In this document: positions 1-6,650 of the stretch, piece by piece | Position numbering within the stretch: position 1 is the stretch's first letter | Layout of the letters: each line of letters begins with the position of its first letter | Assembly (NCBI GenBank): GCA_002367815.1 | Contig: DFDG01000041.1 | Coordinates: 3,414 to 13,909, forward strand | Direction of reading: 5' to 3' | Length of the DNA stretch: 10,496 nt | Source of the DNA: Opitutaceae bacterium UBA3033 | GTDB taxonomy: Bacteria > Verrucomicrobiota > Verrucomicrobiia > Opitutales > Opitutaceae | The notes under the pieces: model-generated | What the model saw: only the letters and a program-made list of their open reading frames with translations | Databases searched by the model: none | Told to the model about the DNA's origin: nothing | Translations under genes and position numbers: made by a program

Positions 1-334
1 CCACCCAACCCGCTCCGATCGCGATCACCGCACCCGCAGCCCCGCCGCTACTCACGCCCAACAATCCCGGACTCGCCAGGCTGTTGCGAAAATAGGCCTG
101 CATCACCAGACCACTGGCCGACAATCCCGCACCGATGAGCACGGCCACACAAAGTCGCGGCAGCCGAATTCCCCAGAGAATCGTCGCCGCAAATTCATCC
201 CGGTGGAGCAGACCCGCGAGCAGTTCTTTCTGCCCGAGTCGCACATCACCCACCGCCAGCGAAACCAAGGCCAGTGCCACGAGCAGCAGCACGAGCAGGG
301 GCATGGCAATCCGGGCGGGTAACAAAGGCTTCAT
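1..334 (-). CDS. btuC: BtuC/FecCD-family ABC transporter permease, N-terminal part (runs off left edge)
   Basis: Partial gene, 111 residues visible from ATG at 334-332. It begins MKPLLPARIAMPLL followed by a hydrophobic helix (about residues 10-28). Next come the family landmarks RLPR (about 57-60), a GAGLSASGLVMQAYFRN stretch and SPGLLGVSSGGAAGAV, typical of FecCD/BtuC permeases, which form the inner-membrane channel of B12 and iron-siderophore importers. The start lies 2 bp after the stop of the upstream binding-protein gene, so the two are almost certainly cotranscribed and translationally coupled. Being third in an operon led by a cobalamin riboswitch makes cobalamin the likely substrate. 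From the protein alone, a siderophore or heme permease could not be excluded. The remaining transmembrane helices and the expected ATPase gene (btuD) lie outside the window. Confidence 0.88.
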   Translation of the reverse strand, partial: MKPLLPARIAMPLLVLLLVALALVSLAVGDVRLGQKELLAGLLHRDEFAATILWGIRLPRLCVAVLIGAGLSASGLVMQAYFRNSLASPGLLGVSSGGAAGAVIAIGAGWV

Positions 335-336
335 GC

Positions 337-1197
337 TCAGTCCTTTTGAAACCGATCCGGGTGCAATTGCCGGGCGAGTTGCTCGTAGGCGTGAATGCGC
401 AGGTGGGAGACACAGCCAAGGACCCAAACATCGATCAGGGCAACGCGTCGCTGATGCACGGCTTCCATGAATGCATAGGGCGGCAGTTTGAGAAAAGGTT
501 CAATCGCGGCGTCAAGACTCGCGCCACCAATCACCAGCACCTCCACGGGCCATTTGAGCATGGCCTCACTGGGCGGCGCAGCATGCCCGGTAAGTTTACC
601 CATAGTAACCGCAATATTCTCCGCTCCCGCTTGATCGCAAATATCCTGAAATGTTGTGTCGGCTCCGGCGATCACTCCGTAGGTCGAAGGAGCAATCACC
701 CGCACAGGTTTCACCCCTTTCAACCGCCGTTGCAATTCGGTCACGCGCGACTGGCTTTGTTCAATCACCGTCTCGGCCCGTTGGCGCGCAGCGTCATCGC
801 CCAGCGCATCGGCAAGCTGGCGCAGATTGGCATAGCTGTCTTCGAGCGTTTGATAACGATCAAAAATGATCACCTGCACCCCCGCGCGTCGCACCTGCTC
901 CACCAATTCGGCGCGACTGTAATCACTGAATAAAACCAACGTGGGCCGGTAACAAAGTATCGTTTCCGCGTCTCCCATACCAATCGAAGGATAGCCTGCC
1001 GCCTCTTGCGAGATACCCGAAAAAACCGGGTCGCGCGCCAAGTGACTCAATGCTGCGATCTGTTCGGGTGCCGCCACGGCAAGCAACATCTCGTCGGTGC
1101 CCACGGTTTGCGACACTACTCGCACCTCGGTGGCATGCGCCATCTGCATCCACGCGAAGGTGAAGAACAGGATGCGGCATAACGTTTTTCGGATCAT
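337..1197 (-). CDS. btuF: BtuF-like periplasmic substrate-binding protein of a B12/iron-chelate ABC importer
   Basis: 286 residues. The frame is open further upstream, but ATG 1197 is preferred because it starts a clean signal peptide (MIRKTLCRILFFTFAWMQMAHA, cleavage after AHA) and lies 19 bp after the end of the receptor gene. Landmarks of the helical-backbone periplasmic binding family (PF01497) follow: an opening VVSQTVGTDEMLLAV, then IAALSHLARDP, a YPSIGMGDAETILCYRPTLVL segment introducing the first lobe, the long linker helix with NLRQLADALGD, and PVEVLVIGG in the second lobe. No lipobox cysteine is visible, so it should be soluble in the periplasm. It would take cobalamin released by the TonB receptor and hand it to the permease encoded 2 bp downstream. 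B12 specificity rests on the riboswitch and operon; HmuT-type heme or siderophore binding is the alternative. Confidence 0.85.
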   Translation of the reverse strand: MIRKTLCRILFFTFAWMQMAHATEVRVVSQTVGTDEMLLAVAAPEQIAALSHLARDPVFSGISQEAAGYPSIGMGDAETILCYRPTLVLFSDYSRAELVEQVRRAGVQVIIFDRYQTLEDSYANLRQLADALGDDAARQRAETVIEQSQSRVTELQRRLKGVKPVRVIAPSTYGVIAGADTTFQDICDQAGAENIAVTMGKLTGHAAPPSEAMLKWPVEVLVIGGASLDAAIEPFLKLPPYAFMEAVHQRRVALIDVWVLGCVSHLRIHAYEQLARQLHPDRFQKD

Positions 1198-1216
1198 GGG
1201 TATTCTTTGAGAATTA

Positions 1217-3109
1217 TCAGAAGCGCCAACTAACTCCGCCGTAAACCGCGGCTCCCGGCGATGGGAAACCATTGACCGCTTCAAACTTTTCATCGAGGGC
1301 ATTCTCCACCCGCAGTCGCAGGTCCAGATCATTGCGCAGATGCCATGCCGCATAGATGCGCAGCAGGAAATAATTCTCTGCATCCGTGCAGCCAAAGGTC
1401 GCCGCATCCACATCTTCGCGATCGATCACCCAAGTGGCACCCGTGCCGAGGGTGAACCGACGGCTAAAATCATGCCGCAGGTCGGCTCCGATGGTGTGGC
1501 GTGGTCGCCGCAGCAGCCGCAAGTTCGCGGTCTGGTCTTCGGCTTCGAGCCAAGTGTGCGCGATTTCAAAATGGGTGGTCCCGGAAATGTTTAGCCGCAG
1601 TGTGGTTTCCATGCCATAGGTTCTCGCTTCGCCGATGTTGCGCACGGTGGAAGGGAAAACCCCAAAGTCGTAATTGATGAGATTGTCGAAACGCGTGTCG
1701 AACCAGGTCACGGACAGCGAACCAAGGTTATCCGCCAAAGTCAGATCTGTGCCCACATCCCAGCCCTTGGCTTTCTCGGGTTTGAGATTCGGGTTGCCCA
1801 CGTAAAATGCATTGACCCCGTATAGATCGAGAAAACTGGGCGAGCGAAATGCGGTGCCATAACTCGTGCGCAGTTTCAAACGATTGGGTTGCACCACCCA
1901 AGCCAGAGCAGCGCGGCCGGTGGCGGCGTTACCAAAGGTATCATGATCGTCATTGCGCAAACCAAGCGTGAGATAGAGGCCATCGTGCAGCGTGATTTCA
2001 TCCTGCAGGAAAAACGCGATGAGCGACTGGGCTTCATCGATGTTGCCAAAGCCGGTGTTGCGCGTGGCCGATCGCTCGGCGGTGGTGCCAAATGTTATCC
2101 GATGCTGATCGAGTCTCGACCAAGTTGCCTGCACATCGAACACCGTGCGTTTGGTGGTGTTGTGTTCATTGTTGCCCGGACTGCCATACGGCGGATTGGG
2201 TGCGGGATTATCGGAAACCAATTTACGGTGCTGAAAACCAAGGATCGCGTGCAACGACCAGTCCTCATTCGGCTCAAATTCGGCAAAGACCGTGGCCAGT
2301 CCGATCCGCTCTTTTTCGGTGTTGTTCGGGTCGTTGGTGAAACGATCACCGGGCGATTGATAGAGCCCTTGGTATCCGCGCAACGTCGCGCCGATGCGTA
2401 CGCGCTCATTGATCTCATGATCGAACCGCAGGGCAAAATTACCGCGCTCAAATTCGCTGTTCGGCCGATCGTTATCCGTGCGCCCCGCCGCGAGCGAGAA
2501 TGAGTAAGCATTGGGACCACTCTCCCCTTGTATCGAAGCCGCTGCTTGCACCGTGCTGAAACTCCCGCCCTCGATCGTGGTAAATCCGGAATTAGGCCCA
2601 TCGCCACGCACTTGCTCGATCGCGATCACGCCCCCGAGCGCCTCGCCGCCATGCAATGTACTTTGGGGGCCGCGGACGATTTCGACGCGTTCATTCGCAC
2701 CGAGCGTGGACCCACTGAGAAAATTGAAATACTCGGTATTGGCGTCGTTTAAACGGATGCCATCGACGAGAAACAAAGTGTGATTGGAATTCGATCCGCG
2801 CGTGAACAACGAAGTCACTCCCCCCGGCTGGCCGGTGGTGGCCGAGGGCATGCCCGGCTGCGTGCCAAAGATGGACAGCAGGTCGGATTGCTGCCGGGCA
2901 TAGAGATCGGCGGCGGTGACCACACTGGCCGCCGATGCCAAGTGCGCGAGCGAGACCGGGGTGCGCGTAGCCGACACCACCATGGTGTCGAGTTTGACGG
3001 TTTCTCCCGACGCGGAAGCGTCTTGAGCATGGCCGGACGCAAAGGTCAGGGCCGTGGCGATGGCGGCGAGTAACAGACCCGGAGATCGGGTCGATGGATT
3101 ATGAGTCAT
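1217..3109 (-). CDS. btuB: TonB-dependent outer-membrane receptor, BtuB-like (cobalamin)
   Basis: 630 residues, close to the length of E. coli BtuB (about 614). A signal peptide (residues 1-28, hydrophobic LLLAAIATALTFA, ending ASGHA) is followed by a TonB box DTMVVSATR at 41-49, very like the BtuB box. The plug domain spans roughly 50-165 with FTRGSNSNHTLFLVDGIRLND and ERVEIVRGPQSTLHGGEALGG. The beta-barrel fills the rest, with the late barrel signature TSYGTAFRSPSFLDLYG and N-x-N-LKPEKAKGWDVG. It ends in the outer-membrane C-terminal signature GGVSWRF (terminal Phe). No good Shine-Dalgarno precedes ATG 3109; instead a hairpin sits directly before it, consistent with riboswitch control of initiation. 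It is the first gene of the uptake operon. The cobalamin substrate is inferred from the riboswitch and TonB box; the fold assignment itself is firm. Confidence 0.93.
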   Translation of the reverse strand: MTHNPSTRSPGLLLAAIATALTFASGHAQDASASGETVKLDTMVVSATRTPVSLAHLASAASVVTAADLYARQQSDLLSIFGTQPGMPSATTGQPGGVTSLFTRGSNSNHTLFLVDGIRLNDANTEYFNFLSGSTLGANERVEIVRGPQSTLHGGEALGGVIAIEQVRGDGPNSGFTTIEGGSFSTVQAAASIQGESGPNAYSFSLAAGRTDNDRPNSEFERGNFALRFDHEINERVRIGATLRGYQGLYQSPGDRFTNDPNNTEKERIGLATVFAEFEPNEDWSLHAILGFQHRKLVSDNPAPNPPYGSPGNNEHNTTKRTVFDVQATWSRLDQHRITFGTTAERSATRNTGFGNIDEAQSLIAFFLQDEITLHDGLYLTLGLRNDDHDTFGNAATGRAALAWVVQPNRLKLRTSYGTAFRSPSFLDLYGVNAFYVGNPNLKPEKAKGWDVGTDLTLADNLGSLSVTWFDTRFDNLINYDFGVFPSTVRNIGEARTYGMETTLRLNISGTTHFEIAHTWLEAEDQTANLRLLRRPRHTIGADLRHDFSRRFTLGTGATWVIDREDVDAATFGCTDAENYFLLRIYAAWHLRNDLDLRLRVENALDEKFEAVNGFPSPGAAVYGGVSWRF

Positions 3110-3112
3110 TGA

Positions 3113-3141
3113 TGTCTGCTATGCTTGAGCAAGAGCAGACA
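3113..3141 (-). promoter_or_regulatory. Initiation-blocking hairpin just before the BtuB start (riboswitch expression platform)
   Basis: On the minus strand the perfect 8-bp arms TGTCTGCT (3141-3134) and AGCAGACA (3120-3113) enclose a 13-nt loop that can fold further (CTT-GCTC-AAG). The hairpin ends 3 nt before the receptor's ATG at 3109, so the folded form covers the ribosome landing zone. There is no U-run, so it is not an intrinsic terminator. Together with the riboswitch 100 nt upstream, this fits a translational expression platform. The alternative pairing that would open it was not worked out. Confidence 0.7.
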
Positions 3142-3175
3142 CGCACGGCCGTTTCCGGTTGGCGCTGCCCCCACG

Positions 3176-3220
3176 CTTCATTTTTGCGATGAAGTTGAGC
3201 GACTCGGCACACGCAAAAAT
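3176..3220 (-). promoter_or_regulatory. Two mutually exclusive stems in the riboswitch-to-btuB leader
   Basis: Perfect 9-bp arms ATTTTTGCG (3220-3212 on the minus strand) and CGCAAAAAT (3188-3180) can pair across a 23-nt loop. An alternative hairpin, CTTCAT (3194-3189) with ATGAAG (3181-3176), uses part of the same bases. Only one can form at a time, as expected for a switching leader. A role in the riboswitch expression platform is inference from position. Confidence 0.4.
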
Positions 3221-3243
3221 TACATGCCGGACGTGTGAGTGTC

Positions 3244-3450
3244 TGGGACGGGTATTCGGACTTCACATTCCCTGTCGGCTTGTGACCGGCTGCCTCTCCG
3301 CCGCCTTCACCGGGTGACCCCGATTGGCTTCGCGTGCGTGATTGCACGATGGTGGTTTGGACTGATGTGTTACCGCAGCGCAACTGTAGCCGAATCTCAC
3401 GGCCTTCCCCGCTGCCCCTGACGTTGGAAAGAACTCTGACTCCGTCACCT
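3244..3450 (-). ncRNA. Cobalamin (AdoCbl-type) riboswitch
   Basis: Read on the minus strand, the region matches the cobalamin riboswitch core in order. CGGGGAA and GGCCGTGAGATTCGGC correspond to the AGGGAA/GGTG-n-AATCC elements. GTTGCGCTGCGGTAAC is close to the GCGCAGCGGTAA of the E. coli btuB leader. The B12-box part follows: GGTCAC, then CAGGGAATGTGAAGTCCGA and ATACCCGTCC, resembling GCCACTG...GGGAAGG...AGCCCGGAGACCTGCC. The ends close by GACGG (3446-3442) pairing with CCGTC (3251-3247) as P1. It lies directly upstream of the BtuB-type receptor on the same strand. By family knowledge it should lower expression when cobalamin is plentiful. Boundaries are approximate; a covariance search for the Rfam Cobalamin family would settle them. 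Confidence 0.87.
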
Positions 3451-3546
3451 CAATTCAGATGCCTTCGCCTGGCAAATGGTTTCACTGCGCACTTCTTGGC
3501 AAACATTGCGCATGACATGATCACGCACATCCAAAGTTTGCTACAT
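3451..3546. other. Non-coding gap between riboswitch and thioredoxin-like gene
   Basis: This gap should hold the promoter of the btu operon and the end of the convergent-side thioredoxin transcript (both run leftward). No convincing -35/-10 pair could be picked. GCAAAC (3499-3504) and GTTTGC (3536-3541) form an imperfect dyad just after the thioredoxin stop. Its interior TGCG...CGCA can extend it, but there is no T-run, so it is at best a weak terminator candidate. Confidence 0.3.
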
Positions 3547-4305
3547 TCAAAACGGCCACCAACTGCCGGAAGCTTTATTGCCGTCCTTGGTCGCTTTACG
3601 GGATATGTCGATCGCTTCGATCATCGCTTCCTTGAAAGACCCGCCCCGCACCTTGGTCCATTCGACCGTATCAAGCACCTCTCCTTCGGCATCGAGCACC
3701 TTGAGCGTGGGATAAGCTGAGATACGGTATTTACGTTTCACCCGCCCCACTTCTTCTTTCACGGCTTCAGGTTGCGACGTGTTGCGCAGCCAGTCGTTTT
3801 TGAAGAAAATAAATGAACCGGAAAATATTCCGGCAAACTGCTCATCGTTTTCCACCTCGGCCTTGAACTGCTGGCAGGGCCCGCACCAATCGGTGCCGGT
3901 GAACAAGGCGAGGATGCGCTTGTTCTCCTTGGTCGCGGCAGCTTGGGCCTCGGCAATATCCGTATACCACTTCGCCGTGCGTTGGCGCGAGGCCCGGTGC
4001 AACTGCTGGGGTCCCGGTTCAGCCGCTGCAATCTGGGCCAAGGGGGCTGCTGGTGCTACGGGCGCACTAGTCTCATCCGCCACGGGTGCAGTCGGTTTCG
4101 CAAATTTTCCCCGATACTCACTCACTGTGCCGTTGGTGATTTCCACCCGCCCGGTTGCGAAATTCAAAATCTCCCGTTTTCCCACCGACATCTTGCTCTG
4201 TGGTTCACCCATTTCCGCGATCACCGCTTCGCGCGTATCGCCCACTTGCAGGGCAAAAGCCGTGGTCGCGCACCAGACCGCCCAGACTGCCCCGAATATT
4301 CGCAT
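3547..4305 (-). CDS. Exported thioredoxin-fold protein with N-terminal SmpA/OmlA-like segment
   Basis: 252 residues from ATG 4305. The frame is open further upstream, but this start gives a proper signal peptide (MRIFGAVWAVWCATTAFA, cleavage near residue 18). Residues about 19-65 (VGDTREAVIAEMGEPQSKM, then GRVEITNGTVSEYRG) resemble the short SmpA/OmlA/BamE-type repeat, in which a VG-x-T-x-x-VI-x-x-x-GEP motif is followed by a small beta element. A Pro/Ala-rich linker (about 68-100) leads to a thioredoxin domain: KRILALFTGTDWCGPCQQF with the redox pair C141-x-x-C144, then the cis-Pro loop SAYPTLKVLDAEG. It is probably a periplasmic thiol-disulfide or thioredoxin_7/DsbD-gamma-like protein; its partner is unknown. 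It stands alone, divergent from the methyltransferase gene at 4466, and no functional link to B12 is visible. Confidence 0.82.
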   Translation of the reverse strand: MRIFGAVWAVWCATTAFALQVGDTREAVIAEMGEPQSKMSVGKREILNFATGRVEITNGTVSEYRGKFAKPTAPVADETSAPVAPAAPLAQIAAAEPGPQQLHRASRQRTAKWYTDIAEAQAAATKENKRILALFTGTDWCGPCQQFKAEVENDEQFAGIFSGSFIFFKNDWLRNTSQPEAVKEEVGRVKRKYRISAYPTLKVLDAEGEVLDTVEWTKVRGGSFKEAMIEAIDISRKATKDGNKASGSWWPF

Positions 4306-4465
4306 CCCATAAGTGTTCGACCGCAGCAGGGCCTGACAAGACCCTTTCTCCGCCAAAATAGCACTGTGGCATAATATGAAATTCACTTGGCGATGCATCG
4401 CTCTTGCAGTCGGCGGGTCAGGCCTTTTCTTTCTAAAGCTTTTCAACCCCTGACTCCTAAGAACT
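4306..4465. promoter_or_regulatory. Divergent intergenic region (thioredoxin-like / UroD-like genes)
   Basis: 160 bp between two divergent starts, so promoters for both directions should be here. A perfect 12-bp palindrome GCGATGCATCGC lies at 4390-4401, and an AT-rich CATAATATGAAATTC stretch at about 4371-4385 is the best -10-like sequence. Neither is convincing alone, since a 12-bp palindrome is expected by chance a couple of times per 10 kb. Confidence 0.3.
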
Positions 4466-5521
4466 ATGCGCCCCGAACAATGGGAAATCTTTAAAAAGGC
4501 CGCCCGCGGCGAACATCTCGATAACATCCCCATGGCCATGATCATCGATAGCCCGTGGATTCCGGGCTACGTGGGCGTGAAACATATGGATTTCTTTCTC
4601 GATCCCGAGGTCTGGTTCCAGTCCCACCTCAAGATCCACCAAGAGTTTCCCGACATCATCTTTGTGCCCGGATTCTGGATGGAATATGGCATGGCCGCTG
4701 AACCTTCGGCCCTCGGCGCGAAGATCAAGTTCTGGCAGGACAACACGCCTTCCGAATACCACGGTCTCTTTCGCATCGAGGACGTCGATCAGATCCATGA
4801 ATACGAGGTCGAGGCTGATGCCTTCATGGGCATGACCTTGCACCGCATCCGCATGCAGAAGCAGCGCGTCTTTGATGCCGGTTACATCATGCCGATGGTT
4901 ACCTCCCGCGGTCCGATGTGCACGGCCGGTTTCGTGCGCAACACCGCCGACTTCATGTTGGATCTGGTCGATAAACCCGAACTCACCCACAAGCTGCTCG
5001 ATCTCTGCACCCGCCTGATCATCGACTGGCTCAAGGCCCAGCACAAAGCGATCGGCGACTGCGTCGAAGGCATTTTCATCCTCGACGACATTGTCGGTTT
5101 CGTGAACGAGGAACATTACGAGGAATTCTGCCACCCCTACCTGAAGCGCATCTGCGACGCGTTCCCGAAGGATTGGGTGAAACTTTATCACAACGACGCC
5201 GACATCGAGGCGTGCATGGATCACCTGCCCGACGCCGGGTTCAACGTGCTCAACTGGGGCAAGCAAACCGACATCGAGGACGTCATGTCCCGCATCGGCG
5301 GTCAGATCACCCTCATGGGCAACGTCAACCCGCTCGAAGTCGGCGTGCGCGGCACGCCCGACGAAGTGCACGCCGCCACCATGGATGTCCTCAACAAGAG
5401 CAAGGGCGAACGCATCATCCTCTCGGTCGGCGGCGGCACCAGCCCCGGCATGCCGCGCGAAAACATCCAGGCCATGCTCTCCGCTCTCAACGAATACAAC
5501 GCCAAACGTCGCGGCGCATAG
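4466..5521 (+). CDS. UroD/MtaA-family protein, probable corrinoid-linked methyltransferase without the usual zinc cysteines
   Basis: 351 residues, a TIM-barrel of the uroporphyrinogen decarboxylase family (PF01208), which also contains the corrinoid methyltransferases MtaA, MtbA and CmuA. Family landmarks are EHLDNIPMAMI at the N-terminus, PDIIFVPGFWMEYGMAAE, GPMCTAGFVRNTADFMLDL, FILDDIVGFVNEEHYEEFCHPYLKRI, VLNWGKQTDIEDVMSRIG with ITLMGNVNP, and a final GGGTSPGMPRENIQAM. True HemE is unlikely, because the N-terminal porphyrin-site Arg motif is absent and the next gene encodes a corrinoid protein 50 bp downstream. MtaA/MtbA bind zinc through H-x-C plus a later Cys. Here the equivalents appear to be H242-N-D244 and G323, so both cysteines seem replaced. 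A substrate methyltransferase (component I) with another metal site, or a different chemistry, is therefore possible. The substrate is unknown. The Shine-Dalgarno is weak, but the MRPEQW start fits the family's typical N-terminus. Confidence 0.85.
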   Translation: MRPEQWEIFKKAARGEHLDNIPMAMIIDSPWIPGYVGVKHMDFFLDPEVWFQSHLKIHQEFPDIIFVPGFWMEYGMAAEPSALGAKIKFWQDNTPSEYHGLFRIEDVDQIHEYEVEADAFMGMTLHRIRMQKQRVFDAGYIMPMVTSRGPMCTAGFVRNTADFMLDLVDKPELTHKLLDLCTRLIIDWLKAQHKAIGDCVEGIFILDDIVGFVNEEHYEEFCHPYLKRICDAFPKDWVKLYHNDADIEACMDHLPDAGFNVLNWGKQTDIEDVMSRIGGQITLMGNVNPLEVGVRGTPDEVHAATMDVLNKSKGERIILSVGGGTSPGMPRENIQAMLSALNEYNAKRRGA

Positions 5522-5571
5522 CCGCGCCGCAGCTATCAGGATTCAGCTCTCAGATTACAGCCTTTTCCCCT
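5522..5571. repeat. Short degenerate ATCAG-rich spacer repeat
   Basis: The 50-bp spacer between the UroD-like and corrinoid genes contains AGCTATCAGGATTCAGCTCT followed by CAGATTACAG, i.e. four loose copies of an (A/T)nCAG unit. The same texture (GATCAGCCATCAGCTACCAG) occurs inside metH at about 9751-9770. It is probably a trace of a dispersed repeat family. No clear Shine-Dalgarno for the corrinoid gene is seen. Confidence 0.4.
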
Positions 5572-6570
5572 ATGCCCGATTACGCCTTAATGAACCAGTG
5601 CCTCTACGAGGGCAAAGCCAAGGAGGTCGGTGAAATGACCGAAGCCGCCATCGCCGAGGGCATCACGCCGCAGGAGATTCTCTCCGATGGCCTCATCGCC
5701 GGCATGAGCGTCGTGGGCGAGGATTTTAAGCACAACATTCTCTACGTGCCCGAGGTGCTGATCGCCGCGCGCGCGATGAAGGCCGGCATGGCCGTATTGC
5801 GTCCCCTTCTCGTGGCCGGAGACGCCGCATCGGGTGAGAAAAGCACCACCGGGGTTGTAGTCATGGGCACCGTGCGCGGTGACCTGCACGACATCGGCAA
5901 GAATCTGGTTTGCATGATGGCCGAGGGCGCAGGCTTCGAAGTGCACGACATCGGCGTCGATCAAAGCGTCGAAAAATTCATGGCCGCCGCCGATAAATTC
6001 AAACCCGACATCATCGGCATGAGCGCACTGCTCACCACAACCATGAACTACATGAAGACCGTCATCGACGGCTTTGAGGCCGATGGACGCAAGATGAAGT
6101 TCGCCATCGGCGGGGCGCCCATCAGCCAGATGTTTGCCGACGAAATCGGGTCCGATGGTTACGGGGCCGATGCCTCCAGCGCCGTTGATCTTTTCCTCAG
6201 TTTCATGGGCCAAGGCGATGCACCTTCAACATCAACCGAGGTAGGCGGCGAGCTTGCTCGCGCATCAGACTCTGGAGACCCGCTCGCTGGCGCCGTCGAA
6301 CTGCCCAAAGGCACACAAACGACCTACCAGATTCTCTATTGGCAGGACCTGCCGTCCGAGATCAAGGCATCGGACGAATACACCGAAGTTAAAATCGAAC
6401 TGCCCACCTCGTTCGTCGAGCGCATCGATTTGGCGGCGCAACGGCTCGGTCTCACCGATGCGACCTCCTACTCCGCCCAATACCGCTGGGGCGATGAGCA
6501 GGAACGGGTCGGTGACGCCGTCAGTGTCGTCGCCGCCCTCCAGGCCGAGTTGGAAGCCTCGGCCGGTTGA
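5572..6570 (+). CDS. Corrinoid (methyl-carrier) protein with fused C-terminal 'virulence factor'-type domain
   Basis: 332 residues from ATG 5572. The open frame extends upstream inside the previous gene, but MPDYALMNQCLYEGKAKEV is the normal beginning of MtaC/MtbC/MttC-type proteins. Residues 1-85 are the four-helix cap of B12-binding proteins. The Rossmann-like cobalamin domain (about 90-212) has the lower-ligand motif D104-L-H106-D-I-G109, S151-A-L and G180-G181-A. It would carry a methyl group on cobalt between methyltransferases, cytoplasmic. After a Ser/Ala/Asp-rich linker (about 213-250) there is an extra 80-residue domain beginning YQILYWQDLPSEI. It continues with LPTSFVERIDLAAQRLGLTD and a YRWG...ERVGDA element. 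This pattern (YW-x-D-x-P, LP-x-x-F, ID-x-A, RW) matches my memory of the 'Virulence factor' domain (PF13769), normally a small separate protein. The gene is the second of the UroD-like/corrinoid pair. Confidence 0.9.
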   Translation: MPDYALMNQCLYEGKAKEVGEMTEAAIAEGITPQEILSDGLIAGMSVVGEDFKHNILYVPEVLIAARAMKAGMAVLRPLLVAGDAASGEKSTTGVVVMGTVRGDLHDIGKNLVCMMAEGAGFEVHDIGVDQSVEKFMAAADKFKPDIIGMSALLTTTMNYMKTVIDGFEADGRKMKFAIGGAPISQMFADEIGSDGYGADASSAVDLFLSFMGQGDAPSTSTEVGGELARASDSGDPLAGAVELPKGTQTTYQILYWQDLPSEIKASDEYTEVKIELPTSFVERIDLAAQRLGLTDATSYSAQYRWGDEQERVGDAVSVVAALQAELEASAG

Positions 6571-6576
6571 GTCTGA

Positions 6577-6650
6577 TGTAGGGCGGGGTCGCTGATCCCG
6601 CCTTGTAAATCTTTAGGTATTCGATGGCGGATCAGCGATCCCGCCCTACA
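6577..6650. repeat. Long near-perfect inverted repeat (REP/MITE-like), possible terminator
   Basis: The left arm 6577-6602 (TGTAGGGCGGGGTCGCTGAT + CCCGCC) and right arm 6626-6650 (GGCGGATCAGCGATCCCGCC + CTACA) are inverted copies. They differ by one substitution (a G-T pair in RNA) and one extra base, with a 23-nt AT-rich loop. It begins 7 bp after the corrinoid gene's stop. The arms' form (GGCGGGATC...GATCCCGCC) is typical of mobile palindromic repeats in high-GC genomes. The transcript would form a very stable hairpin that could terminate or protect the mRNA 3' end; there is no T-run after it. Confidence 0.85.

Noticed and set aside
1198..1413. Upstream extension of the BtuF-like frame
   Set aside because: It overlaps the end of btuB in another frame and would bury the signal peptide.
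1889..2503. 204-codon plus-strand open frame inside the receptor gene
   Set aside because: Shadow frame of btuB on the opposite strand, with no domain or start signal.
4390..4401. 12-bp palindrome GCGATGCATCGC as a strong operator
   Set aside because: A single 12-bp palindrome is expected about twice per 10 kb by chance; kept only as a note in the intergenic entry.
4306..4545. Upstream extension of the thioredoxin-like frame
   Set aside because: It overlaps the divergent UroD-like start and would place the signal peptide about 80 residues inside the protein.
4457..5371. 304-codon open frame on the minus strand
   Set aside because: Antisense shadow of the UroD-like gene; its Val/His/Asp-rich composition mirrors the codon use of the real gene, with no recognisable domain.
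5173..5571. N-terminal extension of the corrinoid-protein frame upstream of 5572
   Set aside because: It overlaps the UroD-like gene, reads as an Arg/His-rich frameshift product, and the canonical corrinoid N-terminus begins at ATG 5572.
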